DNA of 64,000 nt from Gemmatimonadota bacterium (lineage in GTDB: Bacteria; Gemmatimonadota; Gemmatimonadetes; Longimicrobiales; Gaopeijiaceae): the NCBI GenBank assembly GCA_028874905.1, contig JAPPGZ010000082.1:62001-126000 (forward strand), given 5' to 3'. Positions 1 through 9,190 of this stretch are shown here, piece by piece. Below the pieces are notes generated by a model. That model was not told the origin of the DNA and made no database searches. It worked only from the letters and a program-made list of their open reading frames with translations. Numbering within the stretch: position 1 is the first letter of the stretch; each line of letters opens with the position of its first letter. Made by a program: the position numbers and the translations under genes.

Positions 1-948
1 CTTGCCGATGAACGGCGAGATGTCGACGCCCGCGACCGAACGGCCGTCCTCGGCCTGGACCCTCATCGCGGTGGGGTCGGTGACGACGAGTTCGCGCCCG
101 TCCCCGGGGCGGTGGTTGTAGACGCCGCGTGCGACCGCGTCCAGTACCGTGGACTTCCCATGGTAGCCGCCGCCCACGAGCAGGGTCACACCGCGCGGTA
201 TTCCCATTCCGGTGACGGGGGGACCGTTGGGGCGCTCCAGTGTGACGCGCAGGCCGGGCGGCGACTCGAAGGGCGTGGCCCGGTCGCCGGGAAGCGGGCG
301 GTCGTCGACGCCGCTCCGTCGCGGAAGGAGGGAGCCGTCGGCGACGAATGCCACGAGGCCGCGTGCATGGATCTGGCCGCGCAGGCAGTCCGCGTCTTCG
401 TTGGCCTCCACGTGACGGGCGATTTCGGTGGGTGTGTGGGCGCGGGCGAGGAGGGAGCGCTCGACCAGCGCGTTGAGGGTGTCCAGCAGGAGACGCTCCG
501 CTGTGCGGCCGAGAATGCGACGCCCGGCCGCGGGGAGCCCGACCGTGAAACGCGCCTCGATGGAACCGTCGTCGCCGACAATGACGGCGGTGTTGGCAAG
601 GACCACCTGTCCCGGGTCGGCCATGCCGATTTCGCCACTCTTGCCGCTGCCCGCCCGCCTGCCGCGCGTACGCTGGGCCGCCCCCGCGAAGGTGCGTGCG
701 AGGAGACAGGAAAGGCCAACACGCCTGGGTGGCGTGGAAAAGGCGGGCGTCTCGAACCCCGCCGTGGAGGGATCCAGGATGACCGCGAGGTTGCTGGGAG
801 CCGCAAAGGGGTCGCCTTGGACCCGGCGAACCGCGAGAGTGTATGGGGGAAGACGCCAGTTGCCCTTTAGGTCCCGGTATGCGGGGTAGCTGCGTCCGTC
901 AAGACGGCGCAGGGTCCGTCGAAGGTCTTCTTCCGTTCCAGCTGGCAT
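1..948 (-). CDS. ABC-class predicted ATPase (ABC_ATPase/DUF2791-like), C-terminus outside window
   Basis: The frame is open from an ATG at 948 to the left edge, giving 316 residues of a protein whose C-terminus is missing. The N-terminus has the pattern LRRLDGRSYPAYRDLKGNW followed by GDPFAAPS, typical of the family of predicted ATPases of the ABC class. Near residue 258 it carries a P-loop-like GGGYHGKST, followed by GVYNHRPGDGRE, also characteristic. The family binds nucleotide and is soluble; its cellular role is not established. It is transcribed away from the DUF3179 gene, with only 24 bp between the two starts, so they share a divergent promoter region. The family assignment is firm; the function is not known. 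Confidence 0.88.
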   Translation of the reverse strand, partial: MPAGTEEDLRRTLRRLDGRSYPAYRDLKGNWRLPPYTLAVRRVQGDPFAAPSNLAVILDPSTAGFETPAFSTPPRRVGLSCLLARTFAGAAQRTRGRRAGSGKSGEIGMADPGQVVLANTAVIVGDDGSIEARFTVGLPAAGRRILGRTAERLLLDTLNALVERSLLARAHTPTEIARHVEANEDADCLRGQIHARGLVAFVADGSLLPRRSGVDDRPLPGDRATPFESPPGLRVTLERPNGPPVTGMGIPRGVTLLVGGGYHGKSTVLDAVARGVYNHRPGDGRELVVTDPTAMRVQAEDGRSVAGVDISPFIGK

Positions 949-972
949 GGGCTCCGGTCCAGGGAGGTTGCG

Positions 973-2073
973 ATGTCGCGCTTTCAATATGGTTACGGTA
1001 CGGCCGTGGCCGTTGCACTCGTCATCCCGGTGGTGGCGTGCCAGAGCGACGTACGGATCGGCATCGTTCCCGAGGAATTGGCGTGCGGTGATCTCAATCC
1101 GGCCTATCTCGCCGATGGAGGCGTCGGCCGCGACGGCATCCCGGCACTCACGGACCCGCTGTTCGTACCGGTCGAAAGCGGAGAAGAGACCGCGTATCTG
1201 AATGATGACTCGCGAGTGATCGGCGTCTTTCTGGGCGGCGAGTGGCTGGCCATACCGCACAACATCATGTACCGCCACGAAATCGTTAACCTGAGTCGCG
1301 GTTCCGAGCAGGTCGCCGTCACCTACTGCCCGCTGACCGGTTCCGCGCTGGCTTTCGACCGCTCATCGGTGGACGGGGCGGAGTTCGGGGTTTCCGGGCT
1401 GCTGTTTCAGGCCAATCTGATCATGTACGATCGGAACTCGGATGACTCGCTGTGGCCGCAGATGCGCGGAGCCGCCGCATGCGGATCGCGGATGGGCCAG
1501 GCGCTGACGCGTCATCCCGTGGTCGAGATGACGTGGGCCGGCTGGCTGGATCTGTTCACTGGCTCCATGGTCGTGGGCGTGGATCCGCTCGACACGGGCC
1601 GCTACAGCGTAAACCCCTACGGGAACTCGTACGAGAACCCGGACAACCCGGATTACCTCGGTTTTCCGATTCCGCGCGGAGACAACCGGCGTCCACCCAA
1701 GGAACGGGTCCTGGGATTGCCGGCGAGCAGCGGTGCCGACCCCATGGCGTTTCCGTTCCACGCCATGGAGGCCCGTGGCAAGGCCTGGGTCCATGAATTC
1801 GACTATGCCGGGGCACCGGCGGCGGTCTTGTGGGATGCCAACAGATTCGCGGCCGTGGCTGTGCGCCCGGTGGTGGGAGAACAGCGGCTTACCTTCCGCA
1901 TCGAGAACGATGCAATCGTGGACAACGAGACGGGTTCGACGTGGAACGCTGGCGGCCAGTCGGTATCCGGGCCTCTCGAGGGCGGCCGGCTCGACATCAT
2001 GCCCGAGGCCTACGTGGCTTTCTGGCTTGCGTGGGCCGGATTCCATCCGGGCACGGAACTGATCGTGGAGTGA
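973..2073 (+). CDS. DUF3179 domain-containing lipoprotein
   Basis: A 366-residue protein. Residues 1-22 form a hydrophobic signal ending in a lipobox V20-V21-A22-C23, so it is probably a lipid-anchored envelope protein. The body matches DUF3179, including the conserved TYCPLTGSAL near residues 117-126 and an HNIMYRHEIVN-type segment before it. The biochemical role of DUF3179 is unknown. The next gene starts on a GTG overlapping this stop codon (GTGA), so the two are translationally coupled, and gamma-glutamyltransferase follows in the same run. The small outer-membrane partner suggests a role at the cell surface, but this is inference. Confidence 0.85.
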   Translation: MSRFQYGYGTAVAVALVIPVVACQSDVRIGIVPEELACGDLNPAYLADGGVGRDGIPALTDPLFVPVESGEETAYLNDDSRVIGVFLGGEWLAIPHNIMYRHEIVNLSRGSEQVAVTYCPLTGSALAFDRSSVDGAEFGVSGLLFQANLIMYDRNSDDSLWPQMRGAAACGSRMGQALTRHPVVEMTWAGWLDLFTGSMVVGVDPLDTGRYSVNPYGNSYENPDNPDYLGFPIPRGDNRRPPKERVLGLPASSGADPMAFPFHAMEARGKAWVHEFDYAGAPAAVLWDANRFAAVAVRPVVGEQRLTFRIENDAIVDNETGSTWNAGGQSVSGPLEGGRLDIMPEAYVAFWLAWAGFHPGTELIVE

Positions 2074-2921
2074 TCGCCGCGCGAGTGGCACCGACGCTGC
2101 TGGCCCTTGCCTTCCTTGCGTCCGGTCCCCGGGACGCATCCGCGCAATGGGTTGAGGCTCCGGGCAAGGGATGGCTGGCATTGGCGATCTACCACCAGGA
2201 CACGCGCGAGCACTTTGGAACGGCCGGTGAGCTTCGTTCGTTCTTTGCGGAGGGCCACGCGGTCACGACCTCCTCGTTTCTCACCACGGCGTTCGGGCTC
2301 GTTCGCGGCGTCGACGTCTGGACCCAGCTCTCGTTCAGCCGTCTGCGGTACGACGATATCGTTGGCAGGCGGGAGTCGGTCGGCTTCGGAGACGCGCGCG
2401 TGTGGGTGCGTGTGGCACCACTTGCTTGGTTGAAAGCCTCGCTGCCGTTTGCGATCCGCGGCGGGACGAAGGTTCCGCTCGGCGATTTCGACGTGGATGC
2501 AGAGATCATCCCCCTTGGCGACGGGCAACGGGACTGGGAGCTCATGGCCGAACTGGGTCACTCATTCTGGCCGCGCTCGCTGTACCTGTCCGGCTGGGCG
2601 GGATACCGGTGGCGCGAAGAGAACACCGAATCGAGGAAGGACTTCGGGAACGAGTTCTTCTACTTCGTTCAACTCGGGGGACGGGCGGGCCGGATCGGAT
2701 ACAGGCTGGCGATGGACGGATGGGACGGAGCATCGGGCGTCACCGAGGGAATCCCGATCCCGAGCTTCCAGCGGGAGCTCGTGCAGGTCCAGCCCTCCCT
2801 GCTGTATGATATCGGACCCGGGGCGCTCGAGTTGGGCGCGCGGTTTGCGCTCCGAGGACGCAGCCTGCCGGCGGGGACCGCCTTGATGGCACAGTACTTC
2901 AGCAGATGGGAGCCCTTCTGA
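2070..2921 (+). CDS. predicted outer-membrane beta-barrel protein
   Basis: A 283-residue protein. I chose the GTG at 2070, which overlaps the DUF3179 stop; a longer open frame upstream lies inside the previous gene. A signal peptide (residues 1 to about 22) ends at DASAQ. The rest alternates aromatic and polar residues in short strands separated by Gly-rich turns, and the chain ends in Phe, as expected for a barrel of about 12 strands. It resembles the broad 'MetA-pathway of phenol degradation' transporter-like barrels, but I cannot assign a substrate. The next start codon overlaps its stop, giving the operon DUF3179-barrel-GGT. Confidence 0.72.
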   Translation: MIAARVAPTLLALAFLASGPRDASAQWVEAPGKGWLALAIYHQDTREHFGTAGELRSFFAEGHAVTTSSFLTTAFGLVRGVDVWTQLSFSRLRYDDIVGRRESVGFGDARVWVRVAPLAWLKASLPFAIRGGTKVPLGDFDVDAEIIPLGDGQRDWELMAELGHSFWPRSLYLSGWAGYRWREENTESRKDFGNEFFYFVQLGGRAGRIGYRLAMDGWDGASGVTEGIPIPSFQRELVQVQPSLLYDIGPGALELGARFALRGRSLPAGTALMAQYFSRWEPF

Positions 2922-4624
2922 TGCATCACTGGAAACATTGGCGCGCCGTCGGCGCGGTTGCGGTGCTGGCCGTGTGGAGCTGCGCACCTGCGGACGGCGT
3001 GCCGGGTGCGGAGGACGCCGCGCCGACGCCGCAGGTGGCGTCCTCGGTGGATGGCGTTGTGGTTGCGGCGCAACCGCTGGCGGCGGAGGCCGGGGCGAAG
3101 ATGCTCCGGGCGGGCGGAAACGCTGCGGACGCTGCGGTGGCGGCGGCTTTTGCCGTGTCGGTCGTCGAGCCGTCGATGAATAGCATTGGGGGCCGAACCC
3201 AGATCCTGTTGCGGCTGCCGGACGGGACCTTCGCCGGGATCGACGCGACGACCCAGGCCCCTTCGAGTTACGACCCGGAGACCGCAGCACAGGCGTCCTA
3301 CGGGTATCCCACCGTTGGTGTGCCGGGGGCCGTGGCCGGACTCACGAAGCTCCTGCGCGAGCACGGCACGATGTCGCTGGAAGAGGTGATGGCGCCCGCC
3401 GTCGCCCTGGCCGAAGAAGGATTTCGGCTTCTTCCCGGCGAAGCGGCGCGTCACGATGCGGGCGCGGACCAGCTCGCCGAGTTCGAGGGCTCACGCGCCC
3501 ACTACCTCACGCCGAGCGGCGAAGCGCGCGCCGCCGGGGACCTTTTCGTCCAGCCGGATCTTGCGGCGACCCTGGACGCCATTGCGCAGGGTGGTGCGGA
3601 TGCATTCTACCGCGGTTCGATTGCCGAGCGAATCGTCGCGGACATGGAGGCGCATGGAGGAGCCGTGACCTCCAGGTCGCTGGCGGACTACCGGGCGCTG
3701 GACGCCCCCGTCGTGCGCGGGAGCTACCGCGGCTACGACCTCGTGGGGACGGACATCCCGGCTTCCGGCGCGGTAACGATCGGAATCCTGCACATCCTCG
3801 AGAACTTCGACATGGGCGCCCTGGACCACGACAGCTGGGCCGGTCTGGTGGGCGCGGCGGTGGCCCGGGCGTTCTCGGCACGCGCTGAGGCGCGGCGAGG
3901 CGGGGCCGGCGACCTGGCCTTCATGACGGACAAGAGCTGGGCTGCGGAGATGGCGGCCGAGCTGGAGGTCCCGGGTGCGGTGGCGCGCGCGGCCGCAGGA
4001 TACCGTCCACATGGCGGTGTGCGCTTGGCCCTGGGGGACTGGGACGACGCGGGCTGGGGGCCCGCGCACGGGCACACAACCCACCTGTCGGCCGCCGACG
4101 GGGCCGGCATGTACGTTTCGCTGACGCAAACCATCGGTCCGAATCTCGGTTCGAAGGTGGCGACGCCGGGGCTGGGCTTCCTCTACGCGGCCACGCTGGG
4201 CGGCTACCTGGGCTACATGGAGCCCGGGGAGCGGGCGCGCTCCAGCATTTCTCCGTTGATGGTGGTGCGGGACGGCGAGCCCGTGCTGGTCCTCGGCGCG
4301 GCGGGCGGCGCGAGGATCATCTCGGCGGTCGTACAGTCCGTCCTGCGCGTCGTCGACCAGGACATGAGTCTGCCCGATGCGCTGGCCGCGGCCCGGGTGC
4401 ACCCGATCGACGGGGGCATCGCCATGGAAACATCACCCGGGATCGGATGGTCGCCCGAGGTGGTGGCGGAGGTCGAGTCGTGGGGCATGGAGGTCCAGGA
4501 GGTCGAGCGGGACGGCGCCTTCGGGCGAATCCACGGCATCTGGGTGAAAGGCGAGACGGGCGAGAAGGTGGGGGTGGCGGATCCCGACTGGGAGGGCGCG
4601 GCGATCGTGCCGGGTGGGGTCTAG
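2921..4624 (+). CDS. ggt: gamma-glutamyltransferase
   Basis: A 567-residue secreted Ntn hydrolase that cleaves or transfers gamma-glutamyl groups, for example from glutathione or gamma-glutamyl peptides. The start ATG at 2921 overlaps the previous stop (TGATG); an ATG 15 nt upstream is possible. Residues 1-21 form an export signal with a possible lipobox ending at C21. The autoprocessing site is GHTTHLSAADG, with T386 as the predicted nucleophile that becomes the N-terminus of the small subunit. SSISPLMVV and LGAAGGARIIS further on are also typical. The stop codon overlaps the convergent barrel gene in the palindrome CTAG. It fits the peptide and amino-acid scavenging theme of the window. Confidence 0.92.
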   Translation: MHHWKHWRAVGAVAVLAVWSCAPADGVPGAEDAAPTPQVASSVDGVVVAAQPLAAEAGAKMLRAGGNAADAAVAAAFAVSVVEPSMNSIGGRTQILLRLPDGTFAGIDATTQAPSSYDPETAAQASYGYPTVGVPGAVAGLTKLLREHGTMSLEEVMAPAVALAEEGFRLLPGEAARHDAGADQLAEFEGSRAHYLTPSGEARAAGDLFVQPDLAATLDAIAQGGADAFYRGSIAERIVADMEAHGGAVTSRSLADYRALDAPVVRGSYRGYDLVGTDIPASGAVTIGILHILENFDMGALDHDSWAGLVGAAVARAFSARAEARRGGAGDLAFMTDKSWAAEMAAELEVPGAVARAAAGYRPHGGVRLALGDWDDAGWGPAHGHTTHLSAADGAGMYVSLTQTIGPNLGSKVATPGLGFLYAATLGGYLGYMEPGERARSSISPLMVVRDGEPVLVLGAAGGARIISAVVQSVLRVVDQDMSLPDALAAARVHPIDGGIAMETSPGIGWSPEVVAEVESWGMEVQEVERDGAFGRIHGIWVKGETGEKVGVADPDWEGAAIVPGGV

Positions 4625-5277
4625 CCGATCCGGAAGTCCACCCCGGCCTGGAGTGTGAGAGCGCGGTTTTTGGCGGTCGTCTCCGTTTCGCTTTCGAAGA
4701 AGGACCGGAGTCCGCGTGTGTAGATGAAGTCGAGTCTGAATCCCAGCCGGGACGCGGCGGCAAAGCGGGCGCCGACGCCTCCGAGGATTCCGTAGTCCAC
4801 AGCCGAGGTCCTGGAGTCGGCTTCCGGAGCGTCGCACTCGACCAGGAACGTGATCGGTTGCAGCACGAGTCTGGCTTCCCGCTCGCACGAAGTCTCCAGC
4901 GCCAGGGCGGGTCCCGCGAGGAGGTGAACCGAAAGGCGCTGGCCGATCACCGGCGCACTCGCCTTGCCCAGCGCCGAGAACTGGAGATACTGGATCCTGT
5001 AGTCGACGTCGCCCAGTTGCAGCAAGGTCGACGTGGAGCCGCGCCGAATGTAGCCGGTGCCGAACTCGATGCCGATTCGCTCCGAGACGGGAACCGCCAG
5101 CGACACCGACAGGGTGATGCCCCTGCGTGCTTCCTGCGAGTCGATCGCCAGGCCGGTCACGATCAAGTCCGACGAACTGGCGCCCACACCGATCCCGAGA
5201 GTTACCTGTGCGGCGGCGCCAGGGCCTGCGAGCAAGGGGAGGGCGGCCGCCAGCAAGGCGGTCCAACGGCTTCTCAT
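4621..5277 (-). CDS. small outer-membrane beta-barrel (porin-family) protein
   Basis: A 218-residue protein starting at the ATG at 5277. A clear signal peptide (MRSRWTALLAAALPLLAGP...) ends near GAAAQ. The mature part has repeated amphipathic beta strands with Gly-rich turns (for example VTLGIGVGASSSDL and GILGGVGARF) and resembles the outer-membrane beta-barrel domain found in many Bacteroidota and Gemmatimonadota proteins. An internal Cys pair (ETSCERE and VECDAPE) could form a disulfide. No substrate can be assigned. It is convergent with ggt, sharing the CTAG stop overlap, and divergent from the D-aminoacylase-like gene. Confidence 0.72.
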   Translation of the reverse strand: MRSRWTALLAAALPLLAGPGAAAQVTLGIGVGASSSDLIVTGLAIDSQEARRGITLSVSLAVPVSERIGIEFGTGYIRRGSTSTLLQLGDVDYRIQYLQFSALGKASAPVIGQRLSVHLLAGPALALETSCEREARLVLQPITFLVECDAPEADSRTSAVDYGILGGVGARFAAASRLGFRLDFIYTRGLRSFFESETETTAKNRALTLQAGVDFRIG

Positions 5278-5448
5278 GGGGTTGTCCCGGCAAGCGTGGA
5301 CGTGTGGTGACGCGTTGCACAATCTAACCGTGGCGCCCGCGCGGTTGGCGTTCCGCCCGGGAGGGCCACTAACATCCGAGGACCTCACAAAAACAAGCGG
5401 GCGCCGCGCCCTGGAAGCCGACAGCTCGCACCCGCCCGGAGCATTGCC

Positions 5449-7011
5449 GTGAAGCCGCTCGTTAAAACGACAGCCCCAGCCCTCCCAGTGATGCTGATTC
5501 TGGCGGCGTGCTCGCCCGCCCCCTACGACGTGATCCTCCGAGGAGGCCGTGTCGTGGATGGTACGGGATCTCCCCCGGTCGTGGCCGATGTCGGTGTCCG
5601 CAACGGTCTCGTCGCGGGCGTGGGCGACCTGGGTGACGCCGCGGCCGGGACCATCCTCGACGCAACCGGTCTCTACGTCGCGCCGGGATTCATCGACACG
5701 CACTCCCACGCGGGACCCGGGCTGACCACCGAGGAACTCAGTCACGGCGAGCCGCTTCTTGCCCAGGGGCTGACCACGGTCGTGGTGAACCCGGATGGTG
5801 GTGGTCCCGTCGACCTCGTCGAGCAGCGCGACGATCTGGCGGAAGAGGGCCTCGGGGTGAATGTCGCCCAGTTGGTCGGCCACGGGTCGGTGCGCGGACA
5901 GGTCATGTCCAGCGACGACCGCGCTCCCACCGAGGGGGAACTCGACGAGATGCGGGCGCTTGTCCGGGCCGGCATGGAAGCCGGCGCGTGGGGCCTCTCA
6001 TCCGGCACCTTCTACACGCCCGGCAGCTATTCGGAGAACTCCGAGCTGATCGCACTGGCCCGCGTGGCCGCCGAGTACGGGGGCATCTACACGAGCCACA
6101 TCCGGGATGAATCGAATTACACCATCGGCGTGCTGGCCGCAGTCGAGGAGGTCATCGACGTGAGCCGCCAGTCCGGAATCACCGGGGTTGTGACCCATAT
6201 CAAGGCGCTGGGCCCGCCCGTCTGGGGTTCCGCTGCGGCCATGGTGGAGCGTATCGAGGCCGCGCGCGCCGAAGGACTGTCCGTGTTTGCCGACCAGTAC
6301 CCCTATCTGGCGTCGGCGACCGGGCTGTCCGCGGCCCTCCTTCCGCGCTGGTCCCAGGCCGGGGGAGCCTTTGCGGAACGCGTGGCGGACCCCGGCACAC
6401 GCGCGCGAATCCGCGAAGCCATGGTCGAAAACCTCGCCCGCAGGGGCGGCGCGGACCGGATCCAGTTCCGCCGCTTCGAGGCGGATCCTTCGATTGAGGG
6501 GCGCCTGCTTTCCGATCTTGCAGCGGAACGCAGTGCGGATCCCATCGATGTCGCACTCGAACTCATTCTCCAGGGCGGCCCCTCCATCGTCTCGTTCAAC
6601 ATGAGCGAGGAGGACCTGCTGACCCTGATGACGCAGGAATGGACGATGACGTCGTCGGACGGCGGCCTCCCGCTTTTCGGGGTGGGCGTGCCGCATCCGC
6701 GGTCCTATGGAGCATTCGCCCGCAAGATCGGTGAATTCGTCTTCCGGAACGGGGTGATGTCCCTGGAGGCCGCCGTGCGAAGCATGACGGCACTTCCCGC
6801 CGAAGTCATGGGGATGGAGGACCGCGGCCGGATCGCGGAAGGCATGGTCGCGGACCTCGTGGTGTTCTCCGACTACTTCAAGGACAACGCGACCTTCACC
6901 GAGCCGCATCAGTTGTCGTCCGGCGTCGTCCACCTGTTCGTGGGAGGCGAGCCCGCGATCCTCAACTCGGGATTCACCGGGGCCCGGGCGGGGCAGGTGC
7001 TTGTGAAATGA
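5449..7011 (+). CDS. N-acyl-D-amino-acid deacylase / D-aminoacylase family amidohydrolase lipoprotein
   Basis: A 520-residue metal-dependent amidohydrolase. The GTG at 5449 opens a signal peptide with lipobox L18-A19-A20-C21, so the enzyme is probably membrane-anchored outside the cytoplasm. The N-terminal composite domain (YDVILRGGRVVDGTG) leads to the zinc motif GFIDTHSHAG with ligands D83/H85/H87. A downstream YTSHIRDE segment and a final DLVVF strand are typical of D-aminoacylases. The family hydrolyses N-acyl-D-amino acids, or related dihydropyrimidine- and dipeptide-like substrates; the exact substrate cannot be read. It stands alone between two genes on the other strand. Confidence 0.86.
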   Translation: MKPLVKTTAPALPVMLILAACSPAPYDVILRGGRVVDGTGSPPVVADVGVRNGLVAGVGDLGDAAAGTILDATGLYVAPGFIDTHSHAGPGLTTEELSHGEPLLAQGLTTVVVNPDGGGPVDLVEQRDDLAEEGLGVNVAQLVGHGSVRGQVMSSDDRAPTEGELDEMRALVRAGMEAGAWGLSSGTFYTPGSYSENSELIALARVAAEYGGIYTSHIRDESNYTIGVLAAVEEVIDVSRQSGITGVVTHIKALGPPVWGSAAAMVERIEAARAEGLSVFADQYPYLASATGLSAALLPRWSQAGGAFAERVADPGTRARIREAMVENLARRGGADRIQFRRFEADPSIEGRLLSDLAAERSADPIDVALELILQGGPSIVSFNMSEEDLLTLMTQEWTMTSSDGGLPLFGVGVPHPRSYGAFARKIGEFVFRNGVMSLEAAVRSMTALPAEVMGMEDRGRIAEGMVADLVVFSDYFKDNATFTEPHQLSSGVVHLFVGGEPAILNSGFTGARAGQVLVK

Positions 7012-7045
7012 CCGCGAATCTGCTGGAGGACAGTCCGGGCCGCGA

Positions 7046-8245
7046 TCATTCCCGAATCACGCCGTAACGGCGCAGGACCTCCACCGTCTCGTCGATCGGG
7101 AGTGCCTCGCGCGTCCCGAAACGGCTGGTGACGGTCTCCGACTTGAACATCGAGTTGTAGATCGCCTCCTCGGTGGATTCCACCGTCGCCTGGAACAGCG
7201 CCGACATGTTGTCGTTGGCGAGGTCCTCGGTCGTACGCACCTCGTCTCCCGGCCGCCGCCGCACGCCCGGGGCGGTGGAAAAACTCAGCACGTAGTCACC
7301 CGATCCATTGCCGGCGAACGAGCCGGTCCGGGACAGCCCCATGACGGCGCGCATCGCCAGACGTTCCAGGTTGCGCTCCGAGAGCGGCGCATCCGTCGCA
7401 ACCACCATCATGATCGAGCCTTGCGACTCGCCATCGCGTTCCTCCACCTGGTTGCGAAAGGCGTATCGGCCGAGCTCCCGTCCGACCGGCGCCCCGGCGA
7501 TCTGCAGGATGCCCCCGAAGTTGGACTGGACCAGCACCCCAACCGTGTATCCGCCGAGAGACGCGGGAAGCACCCGCGAGCTGCTGCCGATTCCCCCCTT
7601 CCAACCGAACGCCGACGTTCCGGTGCCCGCTCCGACCGCTCCCTCCTCGACCGGGCCGGTCGTGGCGCCGTCGAGCGCCGCCCTGACGTGCTCGGGACCG
7701 ATGGGACGATTGCGGATGTCGTTCAGGCCCCCGTCGTTCGTCTCGCCGACAACGGGGTTTATGGATCGGACGCGCTCCATGCCCTCCATCTCCAGCGCCC
7801 ATTCGACCATTGCGTCCGCTGCTTTCCACACGCACAGGGTACAGGTCAGCAGGATCGGCGTTTCGAGCTCACCCAGTTCCCGCACCTGTGTCACGCCGAG
7901 CAGCTTGCCGAACCCGTTGGCGACGTACATGGCGGCCGGGACGCGGTCGAAGTAGAGGTTGCCGCCATGCGGCCGGATCGCCGTAACGCCGGTGCGGATG
8001 TCGTCGCCTTCAATCAGGGTCGCTTGCCCGACGAGGACGCCGCCAACGTCCGTGATTGCATTGTGTTGTCCGGGTTCGAAGATCCCGACGGTGATTCCCA
8101 GATCGCGGGCGCGAGGTCTGGCGGTTTGCTGAGCCATGGCGGATTCGAGGCAGGTGGTTGAGAGGATCAGGATCGCCCATGTGGCGATCATGGCGCGCCT
8201 GACCGATGCCGCGGGTCGGCGCTGGGGTGCGGCATGCTGGAGCAT
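7046..8245 (-). CDS. P1/S58 family peptidase (DmpA-type aminopeptidase)
   Basis: A 399-residue protein. The start at 8245 is preceded by GGAGG six bases upstream; an ATG at 8191 would give 381 residues starting directly at the hydrophobic signal. The signal (about residues 19-38) ends at ESAMA, so the enzyme is exported. The family cleaves itself at a Gly-Ser bond; QGSIMMVV places this at G276/S277, making S277 the likely nucleophile. The VGETNDGGLNDIRN and AFGWKGGIG segments are typical of DmpA (D-aminopeptidase/esterase) and beta-peptidyl aminopeptidases. It is the last gene of the SDR-ctaB-dmpA run, 26 bp after ctaB. Confidence 0.87.
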   Translation of the reverse strand: MLQHAAPQRRPAASVRRAMIATWAILILSTTCLESAMAQQTARPRARDLGITVGIFEPGQHNAITDVGGVLVGQATLIEGDDIRTGVTAIRPHGGNLYFDRVPAAMYVANGFGKLLGVTQVRELGELETPILLTCTLCVWKAADAMVEWALEMEGMERVRSINPVVGETNDGGLNDIRNRPIGPEHVRAALDGATTGPVEEGAVGAGTGTSAFGWKGGIGSSSRVLPASLGGYTVGVLVQSNFGGILQIAGAPVGRELGRYAFRNQVEERDGESQGSIMMVVATDAPLSERNLERLAMRAVMGLSRTGSFAGNGSGDYVLSFSTAPGVRRRPGDEVRTTEDLANDNMSALFQATVESTEEAIYNSMFKSETVTSRFGTREALPIDETVEVLRRYGVIRE

Positions 8246-8271
8246 TTCGGCCTCCGGAGGCAGGGGGATGG

Positions 8272-9153
8272 TCAGAGGGCCCCGGCGACCATCGTGCCGA
8301 GAAGCAGGGGGTGGTATAGCAGGGACCCCACGAACACGCGATTGCAGTTTCGCCTTGTCGGGTTGCGCAGAAACGCGACGGCAACCGCGACCATTCCCGC
8401 ACCGAGCAGGATCGCGGCCCCGAGATACGCGTTGCCGGCCATCCCCAGAACGGTGGGCAGAACACTCACCAGTGCCAGGAGGGCGGCGTACCCTACCATC
8501 AGCCCGGCGACCAACCCGGCCGATCCGGGCGGAATGAGCTGGAACCCGGCCCGCTCGTAGTCCGCCCGCAGATTCCACCCCAGGGCCAGGACATGGATGA
8601 GTTGCCAGAGGAACAGGATGCCGAAGAGGGTCACGCCGCGCGCGTCGATGCTCCCGGTATGGGCGGTCCAGCCAATGAGCGCGGGTAGTGCACCGGGAAC
8701 CGCCCCGACCGGGGTCGCCAGCGGGGACCGGAGCTTGAGCGGCGTGTAGACCGCGTCGTAGAGGAGAGCCGCCGCCGCCGTCACCAGCGCGGGCAGCCAG
8801 CCCAGCCAGAACCAGATGTGCGCCACTCCGGTGAACAGCAGCGCCCACCCGAAAAACCTCGCGTGCGCTTCCGGGATTCTCCCGGAGGGGACCGGCCGGC
8901 CCCGGGTCCGGATCATGATGCCATCCGGCGCACGCTCGAGGTACTGGTTCAGCGCAAGCGATCCGGCGGTGCTGAGCGAGGTGCCCAACACGAGGTGGAA
9001 CAGATCGAAGTAGGCGATATCCGGCAATGCGGCCACCAGGTAGCTGGCAACGGCAGTGAGCGCGACGAACCCCGTGATTCCGGGTTTGGTCAGTTCCAGG
9101 TAGGCACCCGCCCGCCCGCCGCCGGCTGCCTGAATGCGCTCCTCGATGGTCAT
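8272..9153 (-). CDS. ctaB: protoheme IX farnesyltransferase (heme O synthase)
   Basis: A 293-residue integral membrane prenyltransferase of the UbiA superfamily that attaches a farnesyl group to heme B for terminal oxidases. I start at the ATG at 9153 (MTIEERIQAAGG); a longer frame upstream has no family similarity. The first motif is NQYLERAPDGIMIRTRGRP (N-x3-E-x3-D rather than N-x3-D-x3-D), followed by YTPLKLRSPLATPVGAVPGA and the second-loop motif around RADYERAGF. Roughly nine hydrophobic segments are visible. No cytochrome oxidase gene lies nearby; it sits between an SDR and a secreted peptidase. Confidence 0.88.
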   Translation of the reverse strand: MTIEERIQAAGGGRAGAYLELTKPGITGFVALTAVASYLVAALPDIAYFDLFHLVLGTSLSTAGSLALNQYLERAPDGIMIRTRGRPVPSGRIPEAHARFFGWALLFTGVAHIWFWLGWLPALVTAAAALLYDAVYTPLKLRSPLATPVGAVPGALPALIGWTAHTGSIDARGVTLFGILFLWQLIHVLALGWNLRADYERAGFQLIPPGSAGLVAGLMVGYAALLALVSVLPTVLGMAGNAYLGAAILLGAGMVAVAVAFLRNPTRRNCNRVFVGSLLYHPLLLGTMVAGAL

Positions 9154-9190
9154 CGCCGAAGGCGTCCGCCGACCGCACGAAACCCCCTCG

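Noticed and set aside
112-870. 252-residue open frame on the plus strand at the left edge
   Set aside because: The minus strand holds the ABC-class ATPase through the same bases, with clear family motifs.
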